From contig NZ_JAQFFK010000001.1 in NCBI RefSeq assembly GCF_027594145.1, forward strand, positions 496,001 to 560,000: a stretch of DNA of 64,000 bases. Direction: 5' to 3'. A program made the translations under genes and the position numbers. The notes under the pieces were generated by a model. The model made no database searches. It was not told the origin of the DNA and was given only the letters and a program-made list of their open reading frames with translations. Source of the stretch: Methanococcoides alaskense. Lineage in GTDB: Archaea; Halobacteriota; Methanosarcinia; Methanosarcinales; Methanosarcinaceae. Positions 45,430 through 55,067 of this stretch are shown here, piece by piece; within the stretch, counting starts at the first letter, position 1; every line of letters starts with the position of its first letter.

Positions 45430-46745
45430 ACTACTCCACGCTTACGCATGGAACTTCCTGTTTCATAGCTCGTTCCATCGAACGCAACTTCACAGGCTCT
45501 TCCCCTCGTTCCGAAGGTGCTTCAAATTCCAATTAAGTTCTGTTTATTAAGTGCAAATTTCTTAATGTTGATAGCGGCGTTAATATCTCTATCATGAATC
45601 GAATTGCATTCGGGACATTCCCATTCTCTAACCGCAAGTGTCATGTCATTTTTGTAGTGACCGCACACGTTACAGATTTTAGTTGATGGTTCGAATTGTC
45701 CGATGCGGAGAACGGTCTTTCCACACCATTCTGCCTTTATTCGAGCATGGATACAAAGGAACTCCACGAAGCATCTGCAATATGTTGAGCAAGGTTGTGA
45801 TTTTTCATCATCCCTTCAACATTCAATGTTTCCAACGCTATAGCTTGGTTCTCGCTTAATAGTTTAGAAGAGAGTTTGTGTTGGAAATCATTTATCTGGT
45901 TGCTGACTTTCTCATGGAGTTTTGATAATGCAAGTTTAGCTTTTGTCCTATTTTTTGAACCTTTTTGTTTCTTGCTCATCCTTCGATGTAGCACATTCAG
46001 GCGTTGCATAGAGTTTTTAAGATACTTAGGATTCTCGACTTTTTCACCATTGGAGATAACAGCGAAATCCTTAATCCCCACATCAACGCCAACTGTTGTA
46101 CTTTCATCGAAAGAGGATTTAACAGGCACTTCTTTACCATCGTCAACAAGAATGCTGATAAAGTATTTTCCAGTAGATGTTCTGGAAACCGTAGCAGTCT
46201 TTTCGTTACCTGTAAAATTACGATGTAAAATAGTCTTGACAAACCCTATCTTTGGAAGATAGACTTTATTATCATCAAAGTCCACTTTATAATGTTGTGG
46301 TACAGAAAACGATTGCATAGGGTTCTTCTTCGATTTAAACTTAGGAAATCCAGTCTTTTCCCTGAAAAACTTTGTATAAGCATTTTCAAGATTAAGGGTA
46401 GCACCTTGTAGCGATTGAGAATTTACATCTTTCAACCATTCATGTTCTACCTTTAACTCGGTCAACATTTTGTTCAACGTGAACCTTGATGTTGACTTGC
46501 CTTCCGTTTGATAAGATTTAATCTTGTTATCCAAAGCCCAATTATAGATGAACCTGCATGAACCGAAATGTTGAAAAAACATCTCTTCCTGCTTTTTTGT
46601 AGGATACATTCTATACTTGAAAGCTTTTAACATACTTGTCCCTATACGACTTAACCGTACTTATGCTTTGAGTTAAATAACAGTTATCATCATGTCAGTA
46701 CGCATTCATCCCCTAGCTTACGCAAGGGGTGTTCTGCTTATTATG
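45428..46745 (-). mobile_element. TnpB-only IS200/IS605-type element
   Basis: About 1.3 kb between the convergent lysE and korB genes. Read on the minus strand, the left end has hairpin CCCCT/AGGGG (46710-46729) and the right end hairpin CCATGC-GTAA-GCGTGG (45436-45451) followed by GGAGTAGTTC, a typical right end of this family. Both hairpins contain the same TGCGTAAGC core. No tnpA is present. The roughly 90 bases after the tnpB stop, up to 45430, are where the guide (omega) RNA of TnpB would be encoded. With tnpB broken, it needs outside help to move. Confidence 0.75.
45522..46633 (-). pseudogene. tnpB: TnpB RNA-guided nuclease, frameshifted
   Basis: The first frame (298 residues from ATG 46633) has the N-terminal KAFKYRMYPTKKQEE helix region and RuvC residues Asp184 (VGVDVGIKDF) and Glu268 (IALETLNVEG). 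It ends in SMLE followed by TAA. The rest is one frame back, from about 45755: KAEWCGKTVLRIGQFEPSTKIC (as a family match), the zinc pairs CNVC and CPEC, and the third catalytic Asp in HDRDINAA. The change fits loss of one base from a tyrosine codon between SMLE and KAEW. Both halves are otherwise intact, so the break is recent or, less likely, bridged by programmed frameshifting. Confidence 0.85.
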
Positions 46746-46777
46746 ATAAATCCGGATATCTCAAAAAAATAAAAAAG

Positions 46778-47632
46778 TCAGATGAAACTATCCAGTAGCT
46801 CATCGACTTTTTCAGGATCGGCCTTGTTCTTTACAAGAGGTCCTGAAGCAAGAATCTCCAGATGGTCCTCGAAAGTTGGCTTCTCATTTACATAAAATAC
46901 ACCTAGGGGTATCCTTTCATCCCATTCAAGGGACCTTTCAAACGCTTTAACACGATCTTTGGGTGAATGGTCCTCTTCTTCCATTCTATAGACCCTTTCT
47001 GAATACCATTTGAAAGTGTTCAGTTTATTAAAGGAAACACATGGCTGTAGAACATCCACTAAGGAGAACCCTTTGTGCTGTATCGCTTTTTTGATAAGCT
47101 CCGTAAGATGGTCCACATCTCCTGCAAATCCCCTGCTCACGAAAGAGCAATCAAGGGAGATTGCGAGGGATAGGGGGTTTAAAGGTGTATTGAAGACCCC
47201 ATGGTTCTGGATATTTGTCTTCATGCCTAACTCACTGGTGGGAGATGCTTGACCCTTGGTCAGACCATATATCTGATTATCATGTACAATGAGGGTAATA
47301 TTCGGATTTCTTCGTATGTTGTGAACGAAGTGGTTCCCCCCTTCTCCATAACAATCCCCGTCACCGGTCACAGCAAGAACTGTCAATTCATGGTTCGCTA
47401 CCTTCGCTCCAATGGCAGGAGGTAGTGAACGTCCATGAAGTCCATTGAAAACGTTGCATTTGAGATAATGCGGGAGTTTGCTCGATTGCCCTATACCCGA
47501 TGTCAGCAAAACCTCGTGCGGTTCTTTCCCAAGCTCTGCAAGAGCACGCTTGATCGCTTTTAATATCATAAAATTACCGCAACCGGGACACCATTCGGTC
47601 TCGTACTCACCAAAATCTTCCACGCTTACCAT
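46778..47632 (-). CDS. korB: 2-oxoacid:ferredoxin oxidoreductase, beta subunit
   Basis: The thiamine-diphosphate subunit, 284 residues. It has CPGCGNFMI near residue 15 (cluster or TPP-proximal cysteines), LLTSGIGQSSKLP, LHGRSLPPAIGAK, and the TPP/Mg motif GDGDCYGEGGNHFVHN with DNQIYGLTKGQASPT. The set resembles 2-oxoglutarate (KorB) enzymes, but substrate is not decided by motif. It starts one base after korA ends. No ferredoxin-like delta subunit is adjacent, so it should use free ferredoxin. Confidence 0.88.
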   Translation of the reverse strand: MVSVEDFGEYETEWCPGCGNFMILKAIKRALAELGKEPHEVLLTSGIGQSSKLPHYLKCNVFNGLHGRSLPPAIGAKVANHELTVLAVTGDGDCYGEGGNHFVHNIRRNPNITLIVHDNQIYGLTKGQASPTSELGMKTNIQNHGVFNTPLNPLSLAISLDCSFVSRGFAGDVDHLTELIKKAIQHKGFSLVDVLQPCVSFNKLNTFKWYSERVYRMEEEDHSPKDRVKAFERSLEWDERIPLGVFYVNEKPTFEDHLEILASGPLVKNKADPEKVDELLDSFI

Positions 47633-47633
47633 C

Positions 47634-49358
47634 TCAGATCACCTTCTTCTGTTCAAGAGCTCTTATTATGTGTTCGGGAGTGTAGGGTTTCCCATCAGAC
47701 CTCAATATATTCTCATCAACTCGCAATCCGGTCTCACACTCGAAGAGCTTCGCGAATTGTCCGGTCGCATTGTTCTCCACACAAACTATCTTTCCAGCAT
47801 CAGCCATCATATTTTTTATTGCATCTACTGGTAACGGATATACATTGGTGAAATGCAAGTGATCGACCGAATGCCCCTCGCTTGTGAGTATATCCACAAC
47901 TTCCAGAAGAGGGCCGTATGTAGAACCCCAACCGATCAAAGTGATATCGGCTTTCTTATTACCGTAAAGCTGTGGAGCTTCCATTTCCTGTTCCAGAAGC
48001 TTTAGTTTCTTCATTCTCTTATCGTTCATCAGGATACGGTTGTCGATCGTCTGGTCAAGATGACCAGTCTCATTATGTTCATCACTGTCAACAACAACAG
48101 TAAATCCTGCCTGACCTGGAATAGCCCTTGGAGATATGCCGGTGGGTGTTAGTTCATATCTGTTGTACTCATTCTTGCCTTTAAGTTCATCATCAGAAAG
48201 CAGATGCCTGTCTATCTCTATCTTTGAAGTGTCGAACTTCTTACAGGTGAAAAGAGAGTCTGCAAGGTACTGGTCACTCATTACAAAAACCGGGATCTGG
48301 AACTTCTCAGCGATATTGAACGCTTTTGCCGTCAGATAAAAACAATCATCAGGTGTTCCCGGGGCAAGTATGCATCTTGGAAACTCGCCTTGAGCAGCTG
48401 TCAGAACGAACTGGAGATCACCCTGTTCGGTCATTGTAGGCAGACCTGTGGCAGGTCCCGGCCTCTGTGAAAGGAAGATCACAGCAGGTGTTTCGGTTAT
48501 CCCTGCAAGGCCCAGTGCTTCGGCCATGAGGCAGAAACCTCCACCTGATGTGGTGGTCATGGCTCTAACGCCTGCATAGGATGCACCAAGTACCATATTC
48601 AAAGCCGCTATCTCATCTTCTGCCTGTTCTACGACGACATTGAACTCATCGGCCTTTGCAGCTATATAGGTCATAACACCCGTTGAAGGTGTCATGGGAT
48701 AGGCTGCCAGGAATTGAACGCCTGCTGCAAGAGCGCCAAGGGCAACGGCATCATTTCCTGCAATTAGCATCCTCCCATCCTCTATCAGAGGTTCTTTTAC
48801 GGCAAACTTACATGCTGAAGGGAAGTTCTTTTTGGCGTGATCATAACCTGCACGTGCTGCTTTTATGTTATTCTCAATTATTTCATCGCCTTTTTTCTGG
48901 AAGGTCGCAGTCAATACACGTTCGAGATACTCAAAATTGAAGCACATAAGGCCTAGCGCAGCACCGATTGCGACAGTGTTGGAATATATCTTATTCCCGC
49001 AAACATCCTTTGCGATCTTCAGCATTGGAACATGAAAAATAGATTCATTCATCTGTTCTATCTTGATGACATCAGTGTCAACTAGTACAACACCATCAGA
49101 TATCTCGTTCAGGTGCTCGTTGATAGATGCCTCATCAAGAGCTATCAGGATGTCGACCTTCTCGGTCATTGCCCTTATCGGTTCATTGCATATACGTACC
49201 TGGTAAGTATTGTGTCCACCCCTTACCCTTGAAAGATAGAACTGAGTAGTAAAAACGTTGAAACCACTTTTCTTGAAGGTCTTTGCAAGTACCACACCTA
49301 TGGTGTGTAAACCCTGGCCTGCGGCTCCGCCTACTTTTATCACAAGATCTGTGTTCAT
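47634..49358 (-). CDS. korA: 2-oxoacid:ferredoxin oxidoreductase, fused gamma-alpha subunit
   Basis: A 574-residue fusion: an N-terminal gamma domain (about 1-180: KVGGAAGQGLHTIGVVLAKTFK, SRVRGGHNTYQVRI) and an alpha domain (about 195-574: LIAGNDAVALGALAAGVQFLAAYPMTPS, VEQAEDEIAALNMVLGASYAGVRAMTTTSGGGFCLM). It transfers electrons from oxidative decarboxylation of a 2-oxoacid to ferredoxin; run in reverse it can fix carbon dioxide. The VOC gene ends 46 bases upstream on the same strand and AAGGGG precedes the ATG. Confidence 0.9.
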   Translation of the reverse strand: MNTDLVIKVGGAAGQGLHTIGVVLAKTFKKSGFNVFTTQFYLSRVRGGHNTYQVRICNEPIRAMTEKVDILIALDEASINEHLNEISDGVVLVDTDVIKIEQMNESIFHVPMLKIAKDVCGNKIYSNTVAIGAALGLMCFNFEYLERVLTATFQKKGDEIIENNIKAARAGYDHAKKNFPSACKFAVKEPLIEDGRMLIAGNDAVALGALAAGVQFLAAYPMTPSTGVMTYIAAKADEFNVVVEQAEDEIAALNMVLGASYAGVRAMTTTSGGGFCLMAEALGLAGITETPAVIFLSQRPGPATGLPTMTEQGDLQFVLTAAQGEFPRCILAPGTPDDCFYLTAKAFNIAEKFQIPVFVMSDQYLADSLFTCKKFDTSKIEIDRHLLSDDELKGKNEYNRYELTPTGISPRAIPGQAGFTVVVDSDEHNETGHLDQTIDNRILMNDKRMKKLKLLEQEMEAPQLYGNKKADITLIGWGSTYGPLLEVVDILTSEGHSVDHLHFTNVYPLPVDAIKNMMADAGKIVCVENNATGQFAKLFECETGLRVDENILRSDGKPYTPEHIIRALEQKKVI

Positions 49359-49404
49359 ATTTTGTCCCCTTTGATAATAAGATAGTTTTGATCAGAAACT
49401 TCTC

Positions 49405-49776
49405 TTATGCTGCGTTCTCATTAACTTCCCACAATCCGAAGGTGTTCTCTTCGGTATCCATACAAAATGCAAGATAACCCCAACCTGGAACAGGCATCTT
49501 TGGCTGTAATACTGTCCCTCCGAGCTTTTCAACACGAGTGCAATAGTCTTCAACCGATGCAACTTCGATGAAATTGGTTATTCTCTGTTCAGGGCTCCCA
49601 CGAAGTCCCATGCCACCACCGACCCCTTTCTCACCATCGAGGGATTCTGTTTCTATGAAATAGTAGTCCATAGGTCCCGACACCTTTTCAAATTTCCAAT
49701 CGAATAACTCGGTGTAGAACTCTTTTGCCCTGTCAATATCGTCTACGGGCAAGTCAAAATGTGCAATAGCTGGCAT
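49405..49776 (-). CDS. VOC (glyoxalase-like) family protein
   Basis: A 123-residue protein with two beta-alpha-beta-beta-beta units of the vicinal oxygen chelate fold: IAHFDLPVDDIDRAKEFYTELFDWKFE at the start (family pattern), and the second unit NFIEVASVEDYCTRVEKLGG ending AFCMDTEENTFGLWE, with a glutamate typical of the metal site. Members include glyoxalases and antibiotic-binding proteins; none can be chosen. It may be the first gene of a unit with korAB. Confidence 0.85.
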   Translation of the reverse strand: MPAIAHFDLPVDDIDRAKEFYTELFDWKFEKVSGPMDYYFIETESLDGEKGVGGGMGLRGSPEQRITNFIEVASVEDYCTRVEKLGGTVLQPKMPVPGWGYLAFCMDTEENTFGLWEVNENAA

Positions 49777-49981
49777 AAATACATCACTCCCAAATTTAAT
49801 ATGACAGTTAATCGATTTAAGGTTTGGGTAGATAAGAATATATAATTAAAAAGCAAAAAAAGAACCGAAAATATCAATCCAGTAAGGATGGGCCTGGGTA
49901 TTATCAGAGTTACATTTATTGAATATCGCAAAAGAGAAACCTGAAATTCAGTATTCCCCTTTTTTAGAATTTATCAGTAAT

Positions 49982-50410
49982 TCAGATATCATAAAGAATA
50001 TCGCTGTTTATATCTTCAAGAGTATTGCAGGAGGTCATTATCATTGCTTTTTCAATATCTGATCTCATATAATCTATCAAACTCCTGACACCTTCCGCAC
50101 CATGGGGTACAGCCTCACGTACTATTGGACGACCTGTCAATACATGATCTGCTCCCAGAGCAAGCATCTTCACAACATCAAACCCGGTTCTTACACCACC
50201 ATCGGCAGTTATCACTACCTTTTTGCCTTTTTTAGTGTTCCTGATAGCTTTCACTATATTAGGAAGAACATCAGCAACTCCGGGAGTAGAATCAAGAACA
50301 CGTCCGCCATGGTTTGAGATTCCTATTATATCTGCACCCGTTTCCAGTGCCGACAGCGCATCTTCTTCGCACATTATCCCTTTGACCATGAAAGGAACGT
50401 TGATGGCAAG
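49982..50410 (-). pseudogene. C-terminal fragment of an FMN-dependent alpha-hydroxy-acid dehydrogenase
   Basis: Homology begins at VPFMVKGIMCEEDALSALE and continues ADIIGISNHGGRVLD, VVITADGGVRTGFDVVKMLALGA and DHVLTGRPIVREAVPHG, the FMN-phosphate and substrate loops of lactate/glycolate oxidase-like enzymes. The N-terminal two thirds are missing: upstream of about 50410 the frame runs into unrelated sequence that, on the other strand, is the start of the aconitase fragment. The C-terminus itself looks intact. It is a rearrangement remnant, not a functional enzyme. Confidence 0.8.
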
Positions 50411-50743
50411 GTAGTGACGGAAGAGGATATAAAGAACCTTGCTTCCTGGAAACCAAATGATGTGCCGCAAACCGATGTTCCTTACATCCCATCAAGGGTG
50501 CTTCTACAGGACTTTACAGGAGTTCCTGCGGTTGTTGATATTGCAGCGATCAGATCAGCAATGGAGAGGCTTGGTGGAGAACCAAAGGATATCAACCCTT
50601 TCATTCCTGCAGATCTTGTTATCGACCACTCTGTGCAGACCGATTGCTACGGTTCATCTAAGGTTATCTCATACAACGAGAAGCTTGAGTTCCAGAGGAA
50701 CAGGGAAAGATATGAACTGCTCCACTGGGCACAATCTCCTTGA
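50402..50743 (+). pseudogene. N-terminal-region fragment of an AcnA-type aconitase
   Basis: The frame reads DGKVVTEEDIKNLASW, then PSRVLLQDFTGVPAVVDIAA, AMERLGGEPKDINPFIPADL and VIDHSVQTDCYG, ending ERYELLHWAQSP. These are consecutive landmarks of the AcnA/IRP family, covering about residues 50-160 of some 900. It is cut at both ends: on the left it meets the FMN-dehydrogenase fragment head to head near 50405, on the right a TGA follows WAQSP directly. A complete but unrelated AcnB lies 220 bases further on, opposite strand. Confidence 0.85.
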
Positions 50744-50960
50744 TCCTTTCTTATAGGTTGAAACTTCTTCCTTCCCTGAACCTTTCAAGGTGAGATCATC
50801 AAATTAGCTTATAGATCACCCATTCTAATTTGATGGGGTCTTATAGAAATAAGGTACGAAGAAAAAAATATGGAGAATGGGCGTTGTGCGCCCATTATTG
50901 CTAAATGCGCTTTGAAGTTACACATTTAATAATACTCCACAGTTGGTTTTATAGTTTGTA

Positions 50961-53492
50961 TTACAGGTAGTCTTCCATTTCATCGAATTGAAGATACCTG
51001 TAGATCTCGTCCAGTTTTGGCTCGATCTTTTCCATGTAAACTTCCATGTACTCATCTACAGTGGGTATCCTACCAAGGTTGGAGGTAATTGCTCCAAGCT
51101 CCGCTGAGCCAAGGTAGACCTGGGCTCCGTCACCAACACGGTTGTCGAAGTTACGGGTGCTGGTTGAAAACACTGTGGAGGCATCCGGTACGCGAGCTTG
51201 GTTCCCCATGCACAGTGAGCATCCCGCGATCTCAATGCGGGCACCGACCTGGCTGTATATGGAGAAAACTGACTCCTCCCTGAGCTTTGCCTGATCCATT
51301 CGGGTAGGTGGGCAGATCCAGGTGCGGACATCAGGGTTGAATTTCTGGTCACGCCAGATCTCGGCTGCAGCGCGGAAGTGTCCTATGTTCGTCATGCATG
51401 AGCCTATAAAGACGTCCTGAATAGTGGTGCCTGCAACCTCGGAAAGCAGTTTGACATCATCAGGATCATTTGGACATGCAAGGATAGGCTCCTTGATATC
51501 TGCAAGATCGATCTCTATGACTGCGGCGTACTCTGCATTCGGATCCGCTTTGAGCAGGCTCGGGTCTTCCAGCCACTCCTCAACAGCTTCTATGCGCTTT
51601 TGGAGAGTCTGTGCATCGGTGTATCCGTTCTCGATCATCTTTTTCATCAATGCCAGGTTGGAGCGCAGGAAAGTGGATACGGGCTTCTCATCAAGCTGGA
51701 TGCAACCGGCTGCTGCTGAACGCTCTGCAGCGGAGTCCGTCAGCTCGAATGCCTGCTCAGCTGTGAGGTCGGGCAGTCCTTCTATTTCCAGGATCCGTCC
51801 GTTGAATATATTGATCTTGTTCTTCTTTGGCACGGTCATAAGACCCTGCTTGATAGCATGGTATGGTATGGAGTTTACCACATCACGCAGGGTGATTCCA
51901 GAATTAAGCTTTCCACTGAAACGCACCAGCACGGATTCAGGCATATCCAGAGGCATGAAACCCAGTGCTCCGGCAAAGGCTACCAGCCCGGAACCTGCCG
52001 GGAATGATATGCCTATCGGGAACCTTGTATGGGAGTCGCCACCAGTACCCACGGTGTCTGGAACCAGCAGGCGGTTAAGCCAGCTGTGGATCACTCCATC
52101 CCCGGGATGCAGGGAGACTCCGGCACGCTCAGATACAAAATCTGGAAGTGTCCTTTGCATCTTCACGTCTGTAGGCTTGGGGTAGGCTGCGGTGTGACAG
52201 AATGACTGCATGAACATGGGAGCCTGGAACTTGAGACAGGCAAGTTCTGTGAGTTCGTCAGCGGTCATGGGGCCAGTGGTGTCCTGGGAGCCGACAGTGG
52301 TCATCATCGGCTCACAGGCAGTTCCAGGCAGAACTCCATCTAAACCGCATGCCCGACCAACTATCTTCTGTGCCAGGGAGTAAGCCTGTCCTGGTTCTGG
52401 AACCGGATTATCGGGTTTAACGAAAATGTCTGTCTCAGGCAGACCCAGTACCTCGCGGGTCCGTGTGGTCAGTGACCTACCAATTATTAGGGGAATACGA
52501 CCGCCTGCACGGTATTCGTCCGGAAGGGTGTTGGGTTTGAGATCAAAAGTAGAGATCACATTGCCTTCTTCATCTGTTACTTCGCCCTTTGCGGTGTTGA
52601 TGGTAATGATATCGCCGTGCTGGAGCTTGCTGATATCCATTTGCAGAGGCAGAGCACCTGAGTCTTCGGCTGTGTTAAAGAAGATAGGAGCTATGGCAGT
52701 ACCGATGATCACACATCCACGGCGTTTATTTGGAACATGTGGTATGTCCTTACCGATGTGCCAGAGCACACTGTTGCAAGCGGATTTACGGGAAGATCCG
52801 GTTCCTACCACATCAGCGACAAAGGCAACTTCGTGTCCTTCCTCACGCCATTTTGCCATTTCTTCAATGCCTCCTGGGAAGCGGGTATTTCCCATTTCCA
52901 GTGCATGAAGGGGTATGTCAGGGCGACTCCACGCAGCACTGGCAGGGGAGAAGTCGTCGGTGTTGATCTCGCCATCAACCTTGAATACCCTGACAGTGAT
53001 GGTCTCAGGGATCCCTGGTCTGCTTGTGAACCACTCAGCGTTCGCCCAGCTGTCAAGGACTTTTCCTGCAGCATCATTTGTCTTTGACAGTTCCAGTACG
53101 TCTTCAAAAGCATCGTAGACAAGAGTTATGCCTGAAAGTGCAAAGGTGGCCTCATCTGCGACCTCGGAATCTCCGAGTGCTTCGATAAGATACTTTACAT
53201 TGTAGCCACCGATCATGGTTCCCAGGATCCTGATCGCTTCATTTTTGTCGATAAGCGGTGAAGAGACAGCTCCTGCTAAAATGTTACCAAGGAAATCTGC
53301 CTTGACCTTTGCAGCGGGGTCCACACCAGGAGATATTCGTTCCGTGAACAGGTGGAGCAGGAACTCTTCCTGTTCTGCAGGAGGATTTTGTAATAATTCA
53401 CAAAGTTCAGAGGTCTGTTCCGGATTCAGAGGAAGTGCGGGAATACCCTGACCTTTCCTCTCTTCTTCGTGTTTTAGATAAGCTTCGATCAT
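50961..53492 (-). CDS. acnB: Aconitate hydratase B (bacterial type)
   Basis: An 843-residue aconitase of the AcnB class: an N-terminal HEAT-like domain (MIEAYLKHEEERK..., about 1-155), the swivel domain moved ahead of the core (about 165-370), then the catalytic core. The 4Fe-4S ligands are seen as FIGSCMTN and AGCSLCMGN, giving three cysteines. It isomerises citrate and isocitrate in a partial citric acid cycle feeding 2-oxoglutarate. GGAGG is seven bases before ATG 53492. AcnB is mainly bacterial, and an AcnA remnant lies just downstream, so replacement after lateral transfer is likely (inference). Confidence 0.93.
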   Translation of the reverse strand: MIEAYLKHEEERKGQGIPALPLNPEQTSELCELLQNPPAEQEEFLLHLFTERISPGVDPAAKVKADFLGNILAGAVSSPLIDKNEAIRILGTMIGGYNVKYLIEALGDSEVADEATFALSGITLVYDAFEDVLELSKTNDAAGKVLDSWANAEWFTSRPGIPETITVRVFKVDGEINTDDFSPASAAWSRPDIPLHALEMGNTRFPGGIEEMAKWREEGHEVAFVADVVGTGSSRKSACNSVLWHIGKDIPHVPNKRRGCVIIGTAIAPIFFNTAEDSGALPLQMDISKLQHGDIITINTAKGEVTDEEGNVISTFDLKPNTLPDEYRAGGRIPLIIGRSLTTRTREVLGLPETDIFVKPDNPVPEPGQAYSLAQKIVGRACGLDGVLPGTACEPMMTTVGSQDTTGPMTADELTELACLKFQAPMFMQSFCHTAAYPKPTDVKMQRTLPDFVSERAGVSLHPGDGVIHSWLNRLLVPDTVGTGGDSHTRFPIGISFPAGSGLVAFAGALGFMPLDMPESVLVRFSGKLNSGITLRDVVNSIPYHAIKQGLMTVPKKNKINIFNGRILEIEGLPDLTAEQAFELTDSAAERSAAAGCIQLDEKPVSTFLRSNLALMKKMIENGYTDAQTLQKRIEAVEEWLEDPSLLKADPNAEYAAVIEIDLADIKEPILACPNDPDDVKLLSEVAGTTIQDVFIGSCMTNIGHFRAAAEIWRDQKFNPDVRTWICPPTRMDQAKLREESVFSIYSQVGARIEIAGCSLCMGNQARVPDASTVFSTSTRNFDNRVGDGAQVYLGSAELGAITSNLGRIPTVDEYMEVYMEKIEPKLDEIYRYLQFDEMEDYL

Positions 53493-53739
53493 CTTTTATC
53501 CTCCATGAGAAATTGAGTTTTTGCTGCATTGGCAGCTGAATAGCTTTTTCTTGTCTTGTTTCCTTGAAAAAAAGCATTAATTATGATATATGATGCTGAT
53601 TATCGTTTTTGCTGTATATGACATTAACGGGGCACAAAAGAATGTATTTCTTGAATAAGACGAAACGAAGACGAGAGTGCAACTTCCAAGCTTCCAGCTA
53701 TCCTGAAATATTCCTAGAAGCTTGATTCAAAAACAATAT

Positions 53740-54951
53740 TTAATCGTCAAGCCCTTTTCTGCCAAATATATAATTAGCCACCCTCAAAGCATCCTTATCT
53801 CCGGTAGCCTTTTCCACTGAATCGCTAAGTTTTACCACTGGGATACCATCGATCTTGTGGAGCTTGATGACCATGTTCAGAGGAGGGTTGTAACTGAAGA
53901 AGTCCGAATTGTTCGTCAGGGTCGTGCCAATGCCGAAACTGCAATTTATTCTGCCATTACAATATTCTTTCAGTTTTACAGCATCACTTACATGAAGGGA
54001 ATCACTGAAAACGAGCACTTTTTTCATAGGGTCGATACCAAGCTTCTTGTAATGTTCGATGACATCATCTGCGAACTTGATCGGGTCACCACTGTCATGT
54101 CTGACACCGTCATAAAGTTTCGCAAGCCCAAGGTTGAAGTTCCTGAAGAATGGTTTTGAACCGAAAGTATCACTGAGGGCAATACTAAGATTACCTTTGT
54201 ACACTTTTACCCAGTTATCAAAAGCAAATTTGTTCGCATTCCTTAGACCAACAAGGGCGGAATTTCCCATTATCCATTCATGGCCAATGGTACCTATCGG
54301 TCTCACACCATACTTCTTTGCAAAATATACATTGCTGGTGCCGGAAAAAGAATCCAGTTTATGAAGGACCTCGACCACTTTATCATGTAATTTGAACCCT
54401 CTTCGGCGTCGTGTCCCAAATTCAGAGAATATACAGCCATTGGCATCCAATTCCCTTCCCATCTCGCCTATGAAATTACCATACTCGTCCATTAGAGCAT
54501 TTTCAGTTTCGTTGCCATTGGTCGCAGATGTCTCTCCCCCTTTAGTATCCACTACCGTAAAATAAAGTTCCGAAATGGTTGACATGAGTACGATCTCCCA
54601 CAATATGGAACTATGCCACGGGCCATCGATACAGAGTTCAAGTTCATTCTCTTCTGTCAGAAGTATCTTCACTTCTTCCGGATCGAAACGGAAGTTCTTC
54701 AGGTATTCAATATATGAGGGTTTAAAAAAAGGACAATTGTCTTTGAGCCAGATAGATTCATCCTCGGAAAGTACCATTTTGGAAATATCCTCATCGATGG
54801 TACGCCTAAGCTCATTCACGAACTCATCTGTAAAACTCTGACCGCCCCTATTGATGAAACGGTATTCAGCACGTGCATCCGGGAACAGTTCTAACACTGC
54901 CATCTGCATTGTAAACTTATAAAGGTCATTGTCCAGTATCGATCGGGTCAC
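53740..54951 (-). CDS. pncB: Nicotinate phosphoribosyltransferase
   Basis: It salvages nicotinate to nicotinate mononucleotide for NAD synthesis. The 403 residues start [21 protein letters not shown], the usual PncB N-terminus, with EYRFINRGG next. The phosphohistidine is in [10 protein letters not shown], the PRPP site includes [10 protein letters not shown], and the end has IGIGTTLTN. Alternatives in the NAPRTase family are excluded by this full set. It is divergent from the EamA gene; about 115 bases in between hold both promoters. Confidence 0.94.
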   Translation of the reverse strand: MTRSILDNDLYKFTMQMAVLELFPDARAEYRFINRGGQSFTDEFVNELRRTIDEDISKMVLSEDESIWLKDNCPFFKPSYIEYLKNFRFDPEEVKILLTEENELELCIDGPWHSSILWEIVLMSTISELYFTVVDTKGGETSATNGNETENALMDEYGNFIGEMGRELDANGCIFSEFGTRRRRGFKLHDKVVEVLHKLDSFSGTSNVYFAKKYGVRPIGTIGHEWIMGNSALVGLRNANKFAFDNWVKVYKGNLSIALSDTFGSKPFFRNFNLGLAKLYDGVRHDSGDPIKFADDVIEHYKKLGIDPMKKVLVFSDSLHVSDAVKLKEYCNGRINCSFGIGTTLTNNSDFFSYNPPLNMVIKLHKIDGIPVVKLSDSVEKATGDKDALRVANYIFGRKGLDD

Positions 54952-55067
54952 TTGAGGTCTTCCCTTATTTGAATTACCTATAGGATTCTACATATCGAAA
55001 CCAATATATAAAAGGACAGGCTCACAAGAGGAACTCGCTAAAAAACGGAAATAACGGGGACAAAATA

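Noticed and set aside
46634..46777. Possible tnpA (Y1 transposase) next to tnpB
   Set aside because: No frame with the HUH and tyrosine motifs is present in the left end or anywhere nearby, so the element is TnpB-only.
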